Shown here: in pieces, positions 33,366-39,786 of the stretch | Position numbering within the stretch: position 1 is the stretch's first letter | Layout of the letters: the number at the start of each line of letters is the position of its first letter | Source: Acidimicrobiales bacterium | GTDB taxonomy: Bacteria; Actinomycetota; Acidimicrobiia; Acidimicrobiales; Iamiaceae | Length of the DNA: 39,786 nucleotides | NCBI GenBank assembly: GCA_025463365.1 | Contig: JAOBWM010000118.1 | Coordinates: 1-39,786 of the forward strand | Direction: 5' to 3' | Notes under the pieces: generated by a model | Told to the model about the DNA's origin: nothing | The model's input: only the letters and a program-made list of their open reading frames with translations | Database searches by the model: none | Translations under genes and position numbers: made by a program

Positions 33366-34256
33366 CTACCCGAACCGTCCGGTCACGTAATCCTCGGTGC
33401 GTCGATCGGACGGCTGGCTGAAGATCTTCTCCGTGCGGTCGTACTCCACGAGCTCGCCGGTCCGGTCCCCGGATTCGTCGTCGACGTCGACCGAGAAGAA
33501 GGCGGTTCGGTCCGAGACCCGAGCGGCCTGCTGCATGTTGTGGGTGACGATGATGATCGTGTACTCGGACTTGAGCTCCTGCATCAGCTGCTCGATGCGG
33601 AGGGTGGCCACGGGGTCGAGCGCCGAGCACGGCTCGTCCATGAGGATCACCTCGGGCCGCACCGCGATGGCCCGGGCGATGCACAGGCGCTGCTGCTGGC
33701 CGCCCGACAGGCCGAGTGCCGACTTCTGGAGCCGGTCCTTCACCTCGTCCCACAGCGCCGCGTCCCGCAGCGCCTGCTCGACGATCTCTTCGAGCTCGGC
33801 CTTCTTCTTGATGCCGGCCAGCTTCGGCCCGTAGGCGACGTTCTCGAAGATCGACTTGGGGAACGGGTTCGGCTTCTGGAACACCATCCCGATGCGGCGG
33901 CGGACCTCGACCGGGTTGACGTCCTTCCCGTACAGGTCGACACCGTGGTAGCGGAGCAAGCCCTCCACGCGGGCGCCCTCGATGAGGTCGTTCATGCGGT
34001 TGAAGCACCGCAGCACCGTGGTCTTGCCGCAGCCCGACGGACCGATGAACGCGGTGATGTCGTTCTTGACGACGTCGAGCTTCACGTCGCGGACGGCCCG
34101 GAACGCGCCGTAGTAGACGGCGAGGTCGGCGACGTCGAAGACCGTAGGCGCGGAGGCAGGAGCCGGGTCCGGGTGGGTGAGCTCGCGCAGGTCGACGGCG
34201 TTCTCGGCGTCCTCGGTGGTCTCGGCCTCGAGCTCGGTGGTGGCGTCGGCGGACAT
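33366..34256 (-). CDS. pstB: Phosphate ABC transporter ATP-binding protein PstB
   Basis: The protein has 296 residues, with an acidic N-terminal extension of about 45 residues before the ATPase. It has Walker [21 protein letters not shown]-loop [21 protein letters not shown], signature [15 protein letters not shown], Walker [14 protein letters not shown] and switch [21 protein letters not shown] 34256 is preferred because GAGGAGAA precedes it; ATG 34277 lacks such a site. It drives high-affinity phosphate import and, with PhoU, takes part in signalling. Confidence 0.95.
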   Translation of the reverse strand: MSADATTELEAETTEDAENAVDLRELTHPDPAPASAPTVFDVADLAVYYGAFRAVRDVKLDVVKNDITAFIGPSGCGKTTVLRCFNRMNDLIEGARVEGLLRYHGVDLYGKDVNPVEVRRRIGMVFQKPNPFPKSIFENVAYGPKLAGIKKKAELEEIVEQALRDAALWDEVKDRLQKSALGLSGGQQQRLCIARAIAVRPEVILMDEPCSALDPVATLRIEQLMQELKSEYTIIIVTHNMQQAARVSDRTAFFSVDVDDESGDRTGELVEYDRTEKIFSQPSDRRTEDYVTGRFG

Positions 34257-34288
34257 CGGGTTCTCCTCTTCGGACATCTGTGGCGGGG

Positions 34289-35323
34289 TCAGCGCATCGT
34301 GAACCGGGCGCTGACCGTCCGGGCGATCGTGGTGAGGATGAGCACCAACACGATGAGGGTGAGTGCAGCACCCCAGGCCATCTGCGGCGAGAGCTTCCCG
34401 CCGTTGGTGATCAGGTTGTAGATCTGGAACGAAAGCGTCGTGCTCTGGCCGGTGACGGTGCTGGCCTGGCGAACCGTGCTGGCGGCGCCGATGGTGAACA
34501 GCACGGGTGCCGTCTCGCCGGCGGCGCGGGCCACGGCGAGCATCGAACCCGACACCAGGCCGGGCAACGCCGTCGGCAGCACGACGCGGAGCGACGTCTT
34601 CCACGTGCGCGAGCCGAGCGCCGCGCTCCCCTCCCGCAGCGCGTTCGGGACGAGGCGCAACATCTCCTCGCTCGAACGCACGACGATCGGCAACATCAGG
34701 CACGCGAGGGCGAGGCTCGCGGCCAACGCCGAGCGGCCGAAGCCGAACTGCAGCACCCACAACGTGTAGATGAAGATGCCCATCACGATCGACGGCACGC
34801 CGGTCATGACATCGGTCATGAACCGGATGAAGCGGGCCAGGCGGCGGCGCTTGCCGTATTCGTTCAGGTAGATCGCTGCGAAGATCCCGAGGGGGATGGC
34901 CAGCAGCGCCGACACCGCCGTGGTGATCAGGGTGCCGACCACCGCCGGGCCCATTCCCGGCTTCGGTGCGGCCGGCGCGGCAGCCTTCGGGTCGCACTTG
35001 GCCGTGGGGTCGTACTTGATGCGGGCCTTGCAGTCGCTCTTGAGCTCCGTGGCCGACGCGGTGGTGGGGATGTCACGCGTCAGGAAGGAGCCGCTCATCA
35101 CGGGAGCGCCCTTGGTGACCACGTTGCCGATCACGAAGACCAGCGGGACGACCGCGACCAGGAACGCCAGGATCATGGCGACCGTGGCGACGCGGTTGCG
35201 GACGAACCGGGCGCCCTTGATCGTGCTGATCCGCACGTCGGACGGCACGGTGAGGCGGTCCGACACCGACGAGCCGGCGCTCGGATCGGCGGGGGCGGGG
35301 CCGGGGACGGTGGTGGCGGTCAT
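34289..35323 (-). CDS. pstA: Phosphate ABC transporter permease PstA
   Basis: The protein has 344 residues and six membrane helices. The coupling region is seen in [16 protein letters not shown] and [37 protein letters not shown]. After the first helix is an outside loop with two Cys ([18 protein letters not shown]) and an Ala/Pro run, longer than in Escherichia coli. The ATG overlaps the pstC stop (ATGA). Confidence 0.93.
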   Translation of the reverse strand: MTATTVPGPAPADPSAGSSVSDRLTVPSDVRISTIKGARFVRNRVATVAMILAFLVAVVPLVFVIGNVVTKGAPVMSGSFLTRDIPTTASATELKSDCKARIKYDPTAKCDPKAAAPAAPKPGMGPAVVGTLITTAVSALLAIPLGIFAAIYLNEYGKRRRLARFIRFMTDVMTGVPSIVMGIFIYTLWVLQFGFGRSALAASLALACLMLPIVVRSSEEMLRLVPNALREGSAALGSRTWKTSLRVVLPTALPGLVSGSMLAVARAAGETAPVLFTIGAASTVRQASTVTGQSTTLSFQIYNLITNGGKLSPQMAWGAALTLIVLVLILTTIARTVSARFTMR

Positions 35324-36312
35324 GCCGCACCCTTCAGCCGGCGGTCGAGCACGTCCACGAGGCGGCGGGACCCGACGTTGACGGCCATGGTGATGACGAA
35401 CAGGGTCACCCCGAGGCCGATCAGCGCGGCCCGGAAGTCACCGGAGGCCTCCGACAGGTTCCGGGCGATGGCCGACGGCATGGCGTCGCTCGGCCCGAGC
35501 AGGTTGGCGGTGATCCGCGGGGCGACGCCGCCGATCAGCAGGGTCACGGCGATGGTCTCGCCCATGGCCCGGCCGAGCCCGAGCATCACCGCGCCGGTGA
35601 GCCCGCCGAGCGAGTGCGGCAGCACGACGCCGGTGATCATCTCGAACCGGGTGGCTCCCAGGGCCAGCGCGCCTTCCTTGTCGTTGCGCGGGACCGTGTC
35701 GAACACCTCGCGCGAGACCGACGTGACGATCGGCGTGATCATGATCGCCAGGACGATCCCGGCGGTGAGGAGGCTGATGCCCGCCGAGTTCTGACCGAAC
35801 AGCTGGTGCAGCACGGGGATGTCCTTGACGGTGTTGCCGATCCAACGGAACAAGGTCTGCATCGGCGGCTTCAGCACGTAGAAGCCCACGAGGCCGAACA
35901 CCACCGAGGGCACCGAGGCGAGGAGGTCCATCACGAGGGTGATCGTGCGCCGGAGGCGGCGGGGCGCCACCTCGGTCGCGAACAGCGCGATGCCGATGCT
36001 GGTTGGCACGGCGAGCAGCACGCCGATGAACGAGATCACCGCGGTGCCGTAGACGAAGGCGAGGATCCCGAAGTGGCCTTGGCTCGGGCGCCAGTCGGTG
36101 GAGAAGAAGTACGAGGCGCCGTGGTGCACGAATGCCGGCCACGCGCTCCGCGTGGTGCTGAACGTGATCAGGCCGAGGATCACCAAGACGGTCAGGCCGG
36201 CGGCGAGGGCCAACAGGCGGAACGCGGTGTCCACGCCGGCACCGCGGCTGGCGCGCAGGGCGTCGGCCACCGCGGGCTGGTCGGCGGGGACCACGGGATC
36301 GACGACGGTCAT
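35320..36312 (-). CDS. pstC: Phosphate ABC transporter permease PstC
   Basis: The protein has 330 residues and six membrane helices. Typical PstC sequence is LLASVPSVVFGLVGFYVL, then REVFDTVPRNDKEGALALGATRFEMITGVVLPHSLGG as the coupling segment, and GRAMGETIAVTLLIGG. It pairs with PstA. The gap to pstS is 121 bases and holds a strong hairpin. Confidence 0.94.
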   Translation of the reverse strand: MTVVDPVVPADQPAVADALRASRGAGVDTAFRLLALAAGLTVLVILGLITFSTTRSAWPAFVHHGASYFFSTDWRPSQGHFGILAFVYGTAVISFIGVLLAVPTSIGIALFATEVAPRRLRRTITLVMDLLASVPSVVFGLVGFYVLKPPMQTLFRWIGNTVKDIPVLHQLFGQNSAGISLLTAGIVLAIMITPIVTSVSREVFDTVPRNDKEGALALGATRFEMITGVVLPHSLGGLTGAVMLGLGRAMGETIAVTLLIGGVAPRITANLLGPSDAMPSAIARNLSEASGDFRAALIGLGVTLFVITMAVNVGSRRLVDVLDRRLKGAA

Positions 36313-36384
36313 GGTGCGAGTCGGCCTCTGGAACGGGAGGGGCGGGGAAGGCAGGGCGGGGGAACGGGGTCGGCAAACCGGAAC

Positions 36385-36413
36385 GGGGTCCGGGCCGTGA
36401 CGGCCCGGACCCC
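36385..36413 (-). terminator. Strong hairpin between pstS and pstC
   Basis: Perfect 13-base arms GGGGTCCGGGCCG (36385-36397) and CGGCCCGGACCCC (36401-36413) enclose a TGA loop. It lies 21 bases past the pstS stop and ahead of pstC on the same strand. It probably lets pstS be made in excess, by partial termination or by protecting the pstS mRNA 3' end. There is no long U-run. Confidence 0.7.
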
Positions 36414-36433
36414 ATCAGGTTTGCGCAATTGGC

Positions 36434-37576
36434 TCAGCCGACGGTGATCGAGTCGAGCTGGGCGATGGCCTTCGTGGCCAGCGCCTCGGGCAGCGGGGCG
36501 TAGAGGAGGTCCTTGGCCTGGGTCTGGCCGGTGGTGAGGACGTAGTTCAGGTAGGCCTTCACGAGGTCGGCGGTGGCCTTGTCCTTCTGCTTGGCGTCGA
36601 CCAGGATCCAGGTGGGCGAGGTGATCGGGTAGGCACCCGTGGCATCGACGTTCAGCGGGTTGTACGTCAGGTCGTCGGCAACCTCGGCGCCGGCGAGCGC
36701 GGCGGAGGCCGCGTCCGGCGAGGGCTGGATGAACTCACCCTTGGCGTTGCCGACGCGGGCGACGTCGAGGCCCTCCTTGGCAGCATCGGCCAGGTCGGCG
36801 TAGCCGATGGCCCCGTCGGTGCTCTTCACGATGGAGATGACGCCGGTGCTCTTCTCGCCGCCTTGGAAGTTCGAGCTGGTCGGCCAGGTGACCTCTTCAC
36901 CGGGGGTCAGCTTGAAGGTGTCGGGAGCGGCGGCCGCGAGGAACTTGGTGAAGTTGCTCGTCGTGCCCGAGCCGTCCGAACGGTGCACCACGGTGATCGC
37001 GGTGGACGGGAGCTTGGCGTCAGGGTTGTCCTTGGCGATGGCGGCATCATCCCAGGTCTTGATGGTGCCCTGGTAGATCCCGGCGATCGTGGCGGGGCTC
37101 AGGTTGAGCTCGGCCACGCCCTTGAGCTTGTAGGCGAGGCTGATCGGCCCGCCGACGATCGGGAAGTACAGGATCTTGCGCGAACCGAAGGCCGCCTTCT
37201 CCTCGGGCTTGATCGCCGAATCGCTGCCAGCGAAGCCGACCGTGCCGTCGCCGAGGGCCTTCTTGCCGTCCGACGATCCGGTCTTGGTGTAGGTGACCGT
37301 TGCGCTGCCGCCGGCATCCTTCACCGCGGTGCCGAAGTCCGAGGAGACCTGCTGCTCGAAGGTGTCCTGGAAGCTCGAGCCTTGGCCGTCGAGCTTGCCG
37401 GACAGCTTGGCGAAGGCTGCCGTGTCGGCCCCTGCCGTGGTCGCGGTGTCGCCGGCCGCCTTGGTGGTCGTCGACTTCGCGCTGCTGTTGTTGTCGCTGC
37501 TGCCGCAGGCGGACGCGAGCAACGAGAGGACCGCGACGAGGGCGAACAGCCATGCGAGGCCTTTTCGGTTCTTCAA
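36434..37576 (-). CDS. pstS: Phosphate-binding lipoprotein PstS
   Basis: The protein has 380 residues from TTG 37576. The signal peptide MKNRKGLAWLFALVAVLSLL ends in a lipobox ASAC (Cys24), followed by a Ser/Thr/Ala linker. Phosphate-site motifs are GQGSSF, VGFAGSDSAI and HRSDGSGTTSNFTKFL. It captures phosphate outside the membrane and delivers it to PstC/PstA. I prefer TTG 37576 because it gives a standard-length lipoprotein signal and has AAGGAAAGG eight bases ahead. ATG 37609 (11 residues longer) has no visible ribosome site but cannot be excluded. PHO-box repeats lie about 80-100 bases upstream. Confidence 0.93.
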   Translation of the reverse strand: MKNRKGLAWLFALVAVLSLLASACGSSDNNSSAKSTTTKAAGDTATTAGADTAAFAKLSGKLDGQGSSFQDTFEQQVSSDFGTAVKDAGGSATVTYTKTGSSDGKKALGDGTVGFAGSDSAIKPEEKAAFGSRKILYFPIVGGPISLAYKLKGVAELNLSPATIAGIYQGTIKTWDDAAIAKDNPDAKLPSTAITVVHRSDGSGTTSNFTKFLAAAAPDTFKLTPGEEVTWPTSSNFQGGEKSTGVISIVKSTDGAIGYADLADAAKEGLDVARVGNAKGEFIQPSPDAASAALAGAEVADDLTYNPLNVDATGAYPITSPTWILVDAKQKDKATADLVKAYLNYVLTTGQTQAKDLLYAPLPEALATKAIAQLDSITVG

Positions 37577-37656
37577 GGGGAGAGCCTTTCCTTGGCATCC
37601 AGGGTTCATGACGGAGGTGACGGTACGGAAGCCGGATGACCCGCCAACGGGACTCG

Positions 37657-37674
37657 GGTGAACGCGAGGTGAAC
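37657..37674 (-). promoter_or_regulatory. PHO box upstream of pstS
   Basis: On the minus strand the sequence is GTTCACC-TCGC-GTTCACC, two exact copies at an 11-base period. This is the actinobacterial PhoP-type direct-repeat site described in Streptomyces. It lies 81 bases ahead of the TTG start of pstS, in the right orientation. The likely ligand is the response regulator at 29993-30715. Confidence 0.88.
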
Positions 37675-37709
37675 GACGCACCAACTCTCGACTGGGGCCT
37701 GGACGCGCA

Positions 37710-37740
37710 ACCGTGCGCCCCGACCAAGGGGGCGCACGGT
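37710..37740 (-). terminator. Hairpin downstream of arsR
   Basis: Perfect 12-base arms ACCGTGCGCCCC (37710-37721) and GGGGCGCACGGT (37729-37740) with a seven-base loop. It lies about 75 bases past the arsR stop and before the pstS promoter region, so it likely insulates pstS from arsR transcription. There is no U-run. Confidence 0.65.
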
Positions 37741-37749
37741 GGTGGTTTC

Positions 37750-37788
37750 AGAGCCCCCTTGGAACCTTCGACCCAGGTTCCCGGCTCT
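37750..37788 (-). terminator. Second hairpin downstream of arsR
   Basis: Outer arms AGAGCC (37750-37755) and GGCTCT (37783-37788), with inner arms GGAACC and GGTTCC. It begins 28 bases past the arsR stop. With the hairpin at 37710-37740 it makes a tandem terminator-like pair; the function is inferred from position. Confidence 0.5.
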
Positions 37789-37815
37789 TGGACCGCGGTG
37801 CGCAGCGGCGGAGCG

Positions 37816-38154
37816 TCAGGCGTCGAGCAGGCGCGCGACGACGTCCACCCGCGAGGGCGCGACCCGCCAGTAGGTCCAGCGACCGCGCTTCTCCCCCACG
37901 ATCAGCCCGGCCTCGACGAGGACCTTCGTGTGGTGGCTCACGGTCGGCTGGCTCTTGCCCAAGGGGTCGGTGAGGTCGCACGAGCAGCGTTCACCGGACG
38001 CCGCGATCAGGCTCAGCAGTCGCAATCGAACGGGGTCGGCCAGCGCGGCGTAGGTGTGGGCCAGCGAGCCGGCGTCCGCCTCCGAGAGCGGTGCATCCGA
38101 GATCGGCGAGCAGCAGGTCGCCGACGGCGAGGGTTGGGTCGCAGTGGCGCTCAT
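37816..38154 (-). CDS. arsR: Arsenic-responsive repressor, ArsR/SmtB family
   Basis: The protein has 112 residues. The winged-helix core has LADPVRLRLLSLIA, the recognition helix SQPTVSHHTKVLVEAGL and the wing EKRGRWTYWRV. Thiols suited to As(III) are the N-terminal Cys14-Cys15 pair and Cys57/Cys59 in GERCSCDL. The N-terminal CC with a Cys near 55 resembles Corynebacterium glutamicum ArsR (Cys15, Cys16, Cys55) more than the E. coli CVC-only type. It should repress both itself and arsI-aqpS-arsC from the dyad in the 92-base divergent gap. Confidence 0.93.
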   Translation of the reverse strand: MSATATQPSPSATCCSPISDAPLSEADAGSLAHTYAALADPVRLRLLSLIAASGERCSCDLTDPLGKSQPTVSHHTKVLVEAGLIVGEKRGRWTYWRVAPSRVDVVARLLDA

Positions 38155-38177
38155 CGTGCACCGTCCATCCGATTTGA

Positions 38178-38230
38178 GATTGACAACTGTCGATGCGTGC
38201 CTAGGATGCAGACATCGACAGGCATCAATC
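38178..38230. promoter_or_regulatory. Long inverted repeat, probable ArsR operator
   Basis: The arm GATTGACAACTGTCGATG (38178-38195) matches the reverse complement of CATCGACAGGCATCAATC (38213-38230) at 15 of 18 positions. It lies between divergent arsR and arsI and spans the promoter at 38180-38207, as expected for an ArsR site. Each arm may itself be one dimer site. Confidence 0.75.
38180..38207 (+). promoter_or_regulatory. Sigma-70-type promoter of arsI-aqpS-arsC
   Basis: TTGACA (38180-38185) and TAGGAT (38202-38207) are separated by 16 bases. A GGAGG ribosome site follows at 38236-38240, six bases ahead of GTG 38247. The promoter lies inside the presumed ArsR dyad. Confidence 0.72.
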
Positions 38231-38246
38231 TAGCCGGAGGAATCCC

Positions 38247-38726
38247 GTGTCTCGTGTCCAGCTCGCCCTGAACGTCTCGAACATCGACGAGGCCGTCGCG
38301 TTCTACTCGAAGCTCTTCAACACCGAGGTGACCAAGCGCAAGCCCGGCTACGCCAACTTCGCCATCGCCGAGCCACCGCTGAAGCTGGTCCTCATCGAGG
38401 GCGAGGGCGGCGGCACCTTGAACCACCTCGGGGTCGAGGTGGACACGGCCGAGGAGGTCGAGGCCGCCGAGGGACGGCTCACCACCGAGGGCGTCGCCAC
38501 CACCGGGATCGACGACACGGTGTGCTGCTACGCGCTGAAGACCGAGACGTGGGTCAACGACCCCGACGGTGCGCCGTGGGAGTGGTACGTCAAGACCGGC
38601 GATGCCGAGCAGATGACCAACACGGTGCTCAGCGCCGGCGAGACCGCCCAGTGCTGTGCGCCGGGGTCGATCAGTGAGTCGGTGGCCATCGGTGCCGGAC
38701 CCGGATCGGCCCAAGGCTGCTGCTGA
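38247..38726 (+). CDS. arsI: ArsI-type carbon-arsenic lyase (VOC/CadI family)
   Basis: The protein has 159 residues in the vicinal-oxygen-chelate fold. ArsI uses Fe(II) and oxygen to split the C-As bond of trivalent methyl- or aryl-arsenicals. Candidate iron ligands are Gln5, His60 (LNHLGVEV) and Glu112 (WEWYV). The substrate-binding vicinal Cys pair is Cys93-Cys94 (TVCCYALK). The C-terminal tail adds QCCAPGS and ends in GCC, giving further thiol pairs. CadI-like cadmium-induced proteins share the fold, but the arsenic neighbours favour ArsI. It is the first gene of the operon, with GTG start and GGAGG site. Confidence 0.88.
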   Translation: MSRVQLALNVSNIDEAVAFYSKLFNTEVTKRKPGYANFAIAEPPLKLVLIEGEGGGTLNHLGVEVDTAEEVEAAEGRLTTEGVATTGIDDTVCCYALKTETWVNDPDGAPWEWYVKTGDAEQMTNTVLSAGETAQCCAPGSISESVAIGAGPGSAQGCC

Positions 38727-38733
38727 GCGGCTG

Positions 38734-39489
38734 ATGCGCAACCTCATCGAACCGATCGACGCCGAGCTCAGCGTCCTGCCCGAGACCGGGACCGGGACGC
38801 TTCGCCTCGACCTTGCGCGCCGCCTGGCCGCGGAGGCGCTCGGCACCGCGTTCTTGATCGTCGCCGTGGTCGGGTCGGGGATCATGGCGAGTCGGCTGTC
38901 ACCCGACGACCTCGGCCTCCAGCTCCTCGAGAACGCCGCCGCCACCGCCGGCGCCCTCATCGGGCTCATCTTGATGTTCGGCGCGGTATCGGGCGCCCAC
39001 TTCAATCCCGCCGTCACCCTCGTCGACCGGTTGCTGGGTTCGCTCGGCACGGCCGACGCCATCCTCTATGCGACCGCGCAGACCATCGGCGGCTGCGTCG
39101 GATCGCTGGTCGCCAACACGATGTTCGAGCTGCCGACCTTCGAGCTGTCCACCAAGGTCCGGTCCTCCGGCGCCCTCTGGCTCTCCGAGGTCGTCGCCAC
39201 GGTCGGCCTGCTCCTGGTCATCCACGGCTGCGTCCGCACCGGCCGCGAACGTGCCGTGCCCGTCGCGGTCGGCGCCTGGATCGGCGGTGCGTACTGGTTC
39301 ACGTCGTCGACCAGCTTCGCCAACCCGGCCGTCACCATCGCCCGAACGCTCTCCGACTCCTTCGCCGGCATCAAGCCCTCGTCGGCTCCGCTGTTCATCC
39401 TCATGCAGCTCATCGGTGCCGGCATCGCGTACTGGCTGATCCGCCTCTTCTACCCGACCACCCCGACCACTGCGGTCGCGGACCGCTGA
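38734..39489 (+). CDS. aqpS: Aquaglyceroporin AqpS-type metalloid channel
   Basis: The protein has 251 residues and six membrane helices. The two half-helix motifs are SGAHFNPAVTL (NPA at 91-93) and SFANPAVTIARTL (NPA at 197-199). The second NPA is followed by Val, not the Arg of classic aquaporin filters; this more open pattern is typical of ars-linked channels. In Sinorhizobium, AqpS passes arsenite made by ArsC down its gradient out of the cell. ATG 38734 lies seven bases after arsI and just before arsC, so a downhill arsenite exit route fits. Confidence 0.9.
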   Translation: MRNLIEPIDAELSVLPETGTGTLRLDLARRLAAEALGTAFLIVAVVGSGIMASRLSPDDLGLQLLENAAATAGALIGLILMFGAVSGAHFNPAVTLVDRLLGSLGTADAILYATAQTIGGCVGSLVANTMFELPTFELSTKVRSSGALWLSEVVATVGLLLVIHGCVRTGRERAVPVAVGAWIGGAYWFTSSTSFANPAVTIARTLSDSFAGIKPSSAPLFILMQLIGAGIAYWLIRLFYPTTPTTAVADR

Positions 39490-39505
39490 CCCACGGGAGC
39501 TCCCC

Positions 39506-39786
39506 ATGCCCGCCCTCGAAGAACGTCCCGACAGCGGCCCACCGACCGTCTTGTTCCTCTGCGTCCACAACGCCGGCCGGTCGCAGATGGCGCTGGGTTG
39601 GTTCAACCACCTCGCCGATGAGCGCGCCGTCGCCTGGTCGGGCGGCTCCGAGCCCGGGTCCGAGATCAACCCATCTGCCGTCGCGGCCATGGCCGAGGTC
39701 GGCATCGACATCGCCCGCGAGTACCCGAAGCCGTGGACCTCGGAGATCGTGCAGGCGGCCGACGTCGTGATCACGATGGGGTGCGG
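39506..39786 (+). CDS. arsC: Arsenate reductase, low-molecular-weight phosphatase type (3' truncated by window end)
   Basis: Only the first 93 codons are visible. The phosphatase-like P-loop CVHNAGRSQMA (Cys19, Arg25, a CX5R motif) follows a beta strand VLFLCV. GGSEPGSEINPSAVAAMAEVGIDI and a final VITMGCG match the thiol-linked LMW arsenate reductases, whose next residues normally hold further redox Cys. It reduces arsenate to arsenite, with electrons from thioredoxin or mycoredoxin/mycothiol. It starts at ATG 39506, 16 bases after aqpS, with GGGAGC ahead. The reductant and C-terminal Cys pattern lie outside the window. Confidence 0.93.
   Translation, partial: MPALEERPDSGPPTVLFLCVHNAGRSQMALGWFNHLADERAVAWSGGSEPGSEINPSAVAAMAEVGIDIAREYPKPWTSEIVQAADVVITMGC

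Noticed and set aside
37698-37790. Riboswitch upstream of pstS
   Set aside because: The hairpins lie upstream of the PHO box relative to pstS and are better explained as arsR terminators.

Overview
The window is about 39.8 kb of very GC-rich, gene-dense DNA of actinobacterial character. A lineage near Acidimicrobiia fits best, but this is inferred from gene content and not shown by a marker gene. The clues are a SenX3/RegX3-type Pst operon with an actinobacterial PHO box, a UPF0182 membrane protein, a YlbL-type PDZ/Lon protein, two families typical of F420-using actinobacteria (a Ddn-like reductase and a DUF2342 metalloprotease-like protein), and frequent 1-4 base gene overlaps (GTGA, ATGA, TGATG).

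Layout. 1-1.35 kb: the 3' part of a secreted Gly-rich/Fn3/DUF4214 protein. 1.5-2.3 kb: a frameshifted esterase. 2.64-2.72 kb: an initiator tRNA with a hairpin behind it. 2.8-3.2 kb: a deazaflavin-dependent reductase. 3.3-3.78 kb: a non-coding array of about eight hairpin-forming repeats with a period near 61 bp. 3.8-15.3 kb: a leftward envelope block (TetR, YlbL-like protease, orphan membrane histidine kinase, FecR-domain membrane protein, a DivIVA-like coiled-coil protein ending in a phage MuF-like Cys/His domain, and UPF0182). 15.4-17.8 kb: a rightward HEAT-repeat gene, then bioF-bioD. 17.9-22.7 kb: a leftward branched-chain amino-acid-type ABC transporter (livG-livF-livH-livM-binding protein). 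22.8-24.5 kb: moaE, a small membrane protein and mreB, coupled by overlaps. 24.6-28.1 kb: an HtrA-like protein without its catalytic triad, a membrane-anchored epimerase and a DUF2342 protein. 28.1-29.9 kb: an MFS transporter. 30-37.6 kb: the phosphate block pstS-pstC-pstA-pstB-phoU-phoU-senX3-regX3. 37.8 kb to the end: an arsenic locus, with arsR divergent from arsI-aqpS-arsC; arsC runs off the window.

How the parts work together. The phosphate block is a complete uptake and sensing unit. Its kinase has no membrane segment, so a signal through the transporter and the two PhoU proteins is likely. PHO-box direct repeats precede pstS, and a strong hairpin separates pstS from pstC. The arsenic locus joins a CgArsR-like repressor, a carbon-arsenic lyase, a metalloid-type aquaglyceroporin and a thiol arsenate reductase, around a long dyad that overlaps a clear promoter. 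The 3.8-15.3 kb block looks like an envelope module in which the YlbL/UPF0182 pair, adjacent in mycobacteria, is split by a kinase, a FecR protein and the DivIVA/MuF-like fusion.

The least explained items are that fusion protein and the hairpin array directly behind the UPF0182 gene. No mobile element, CRISPR array or intact prophage was seen.
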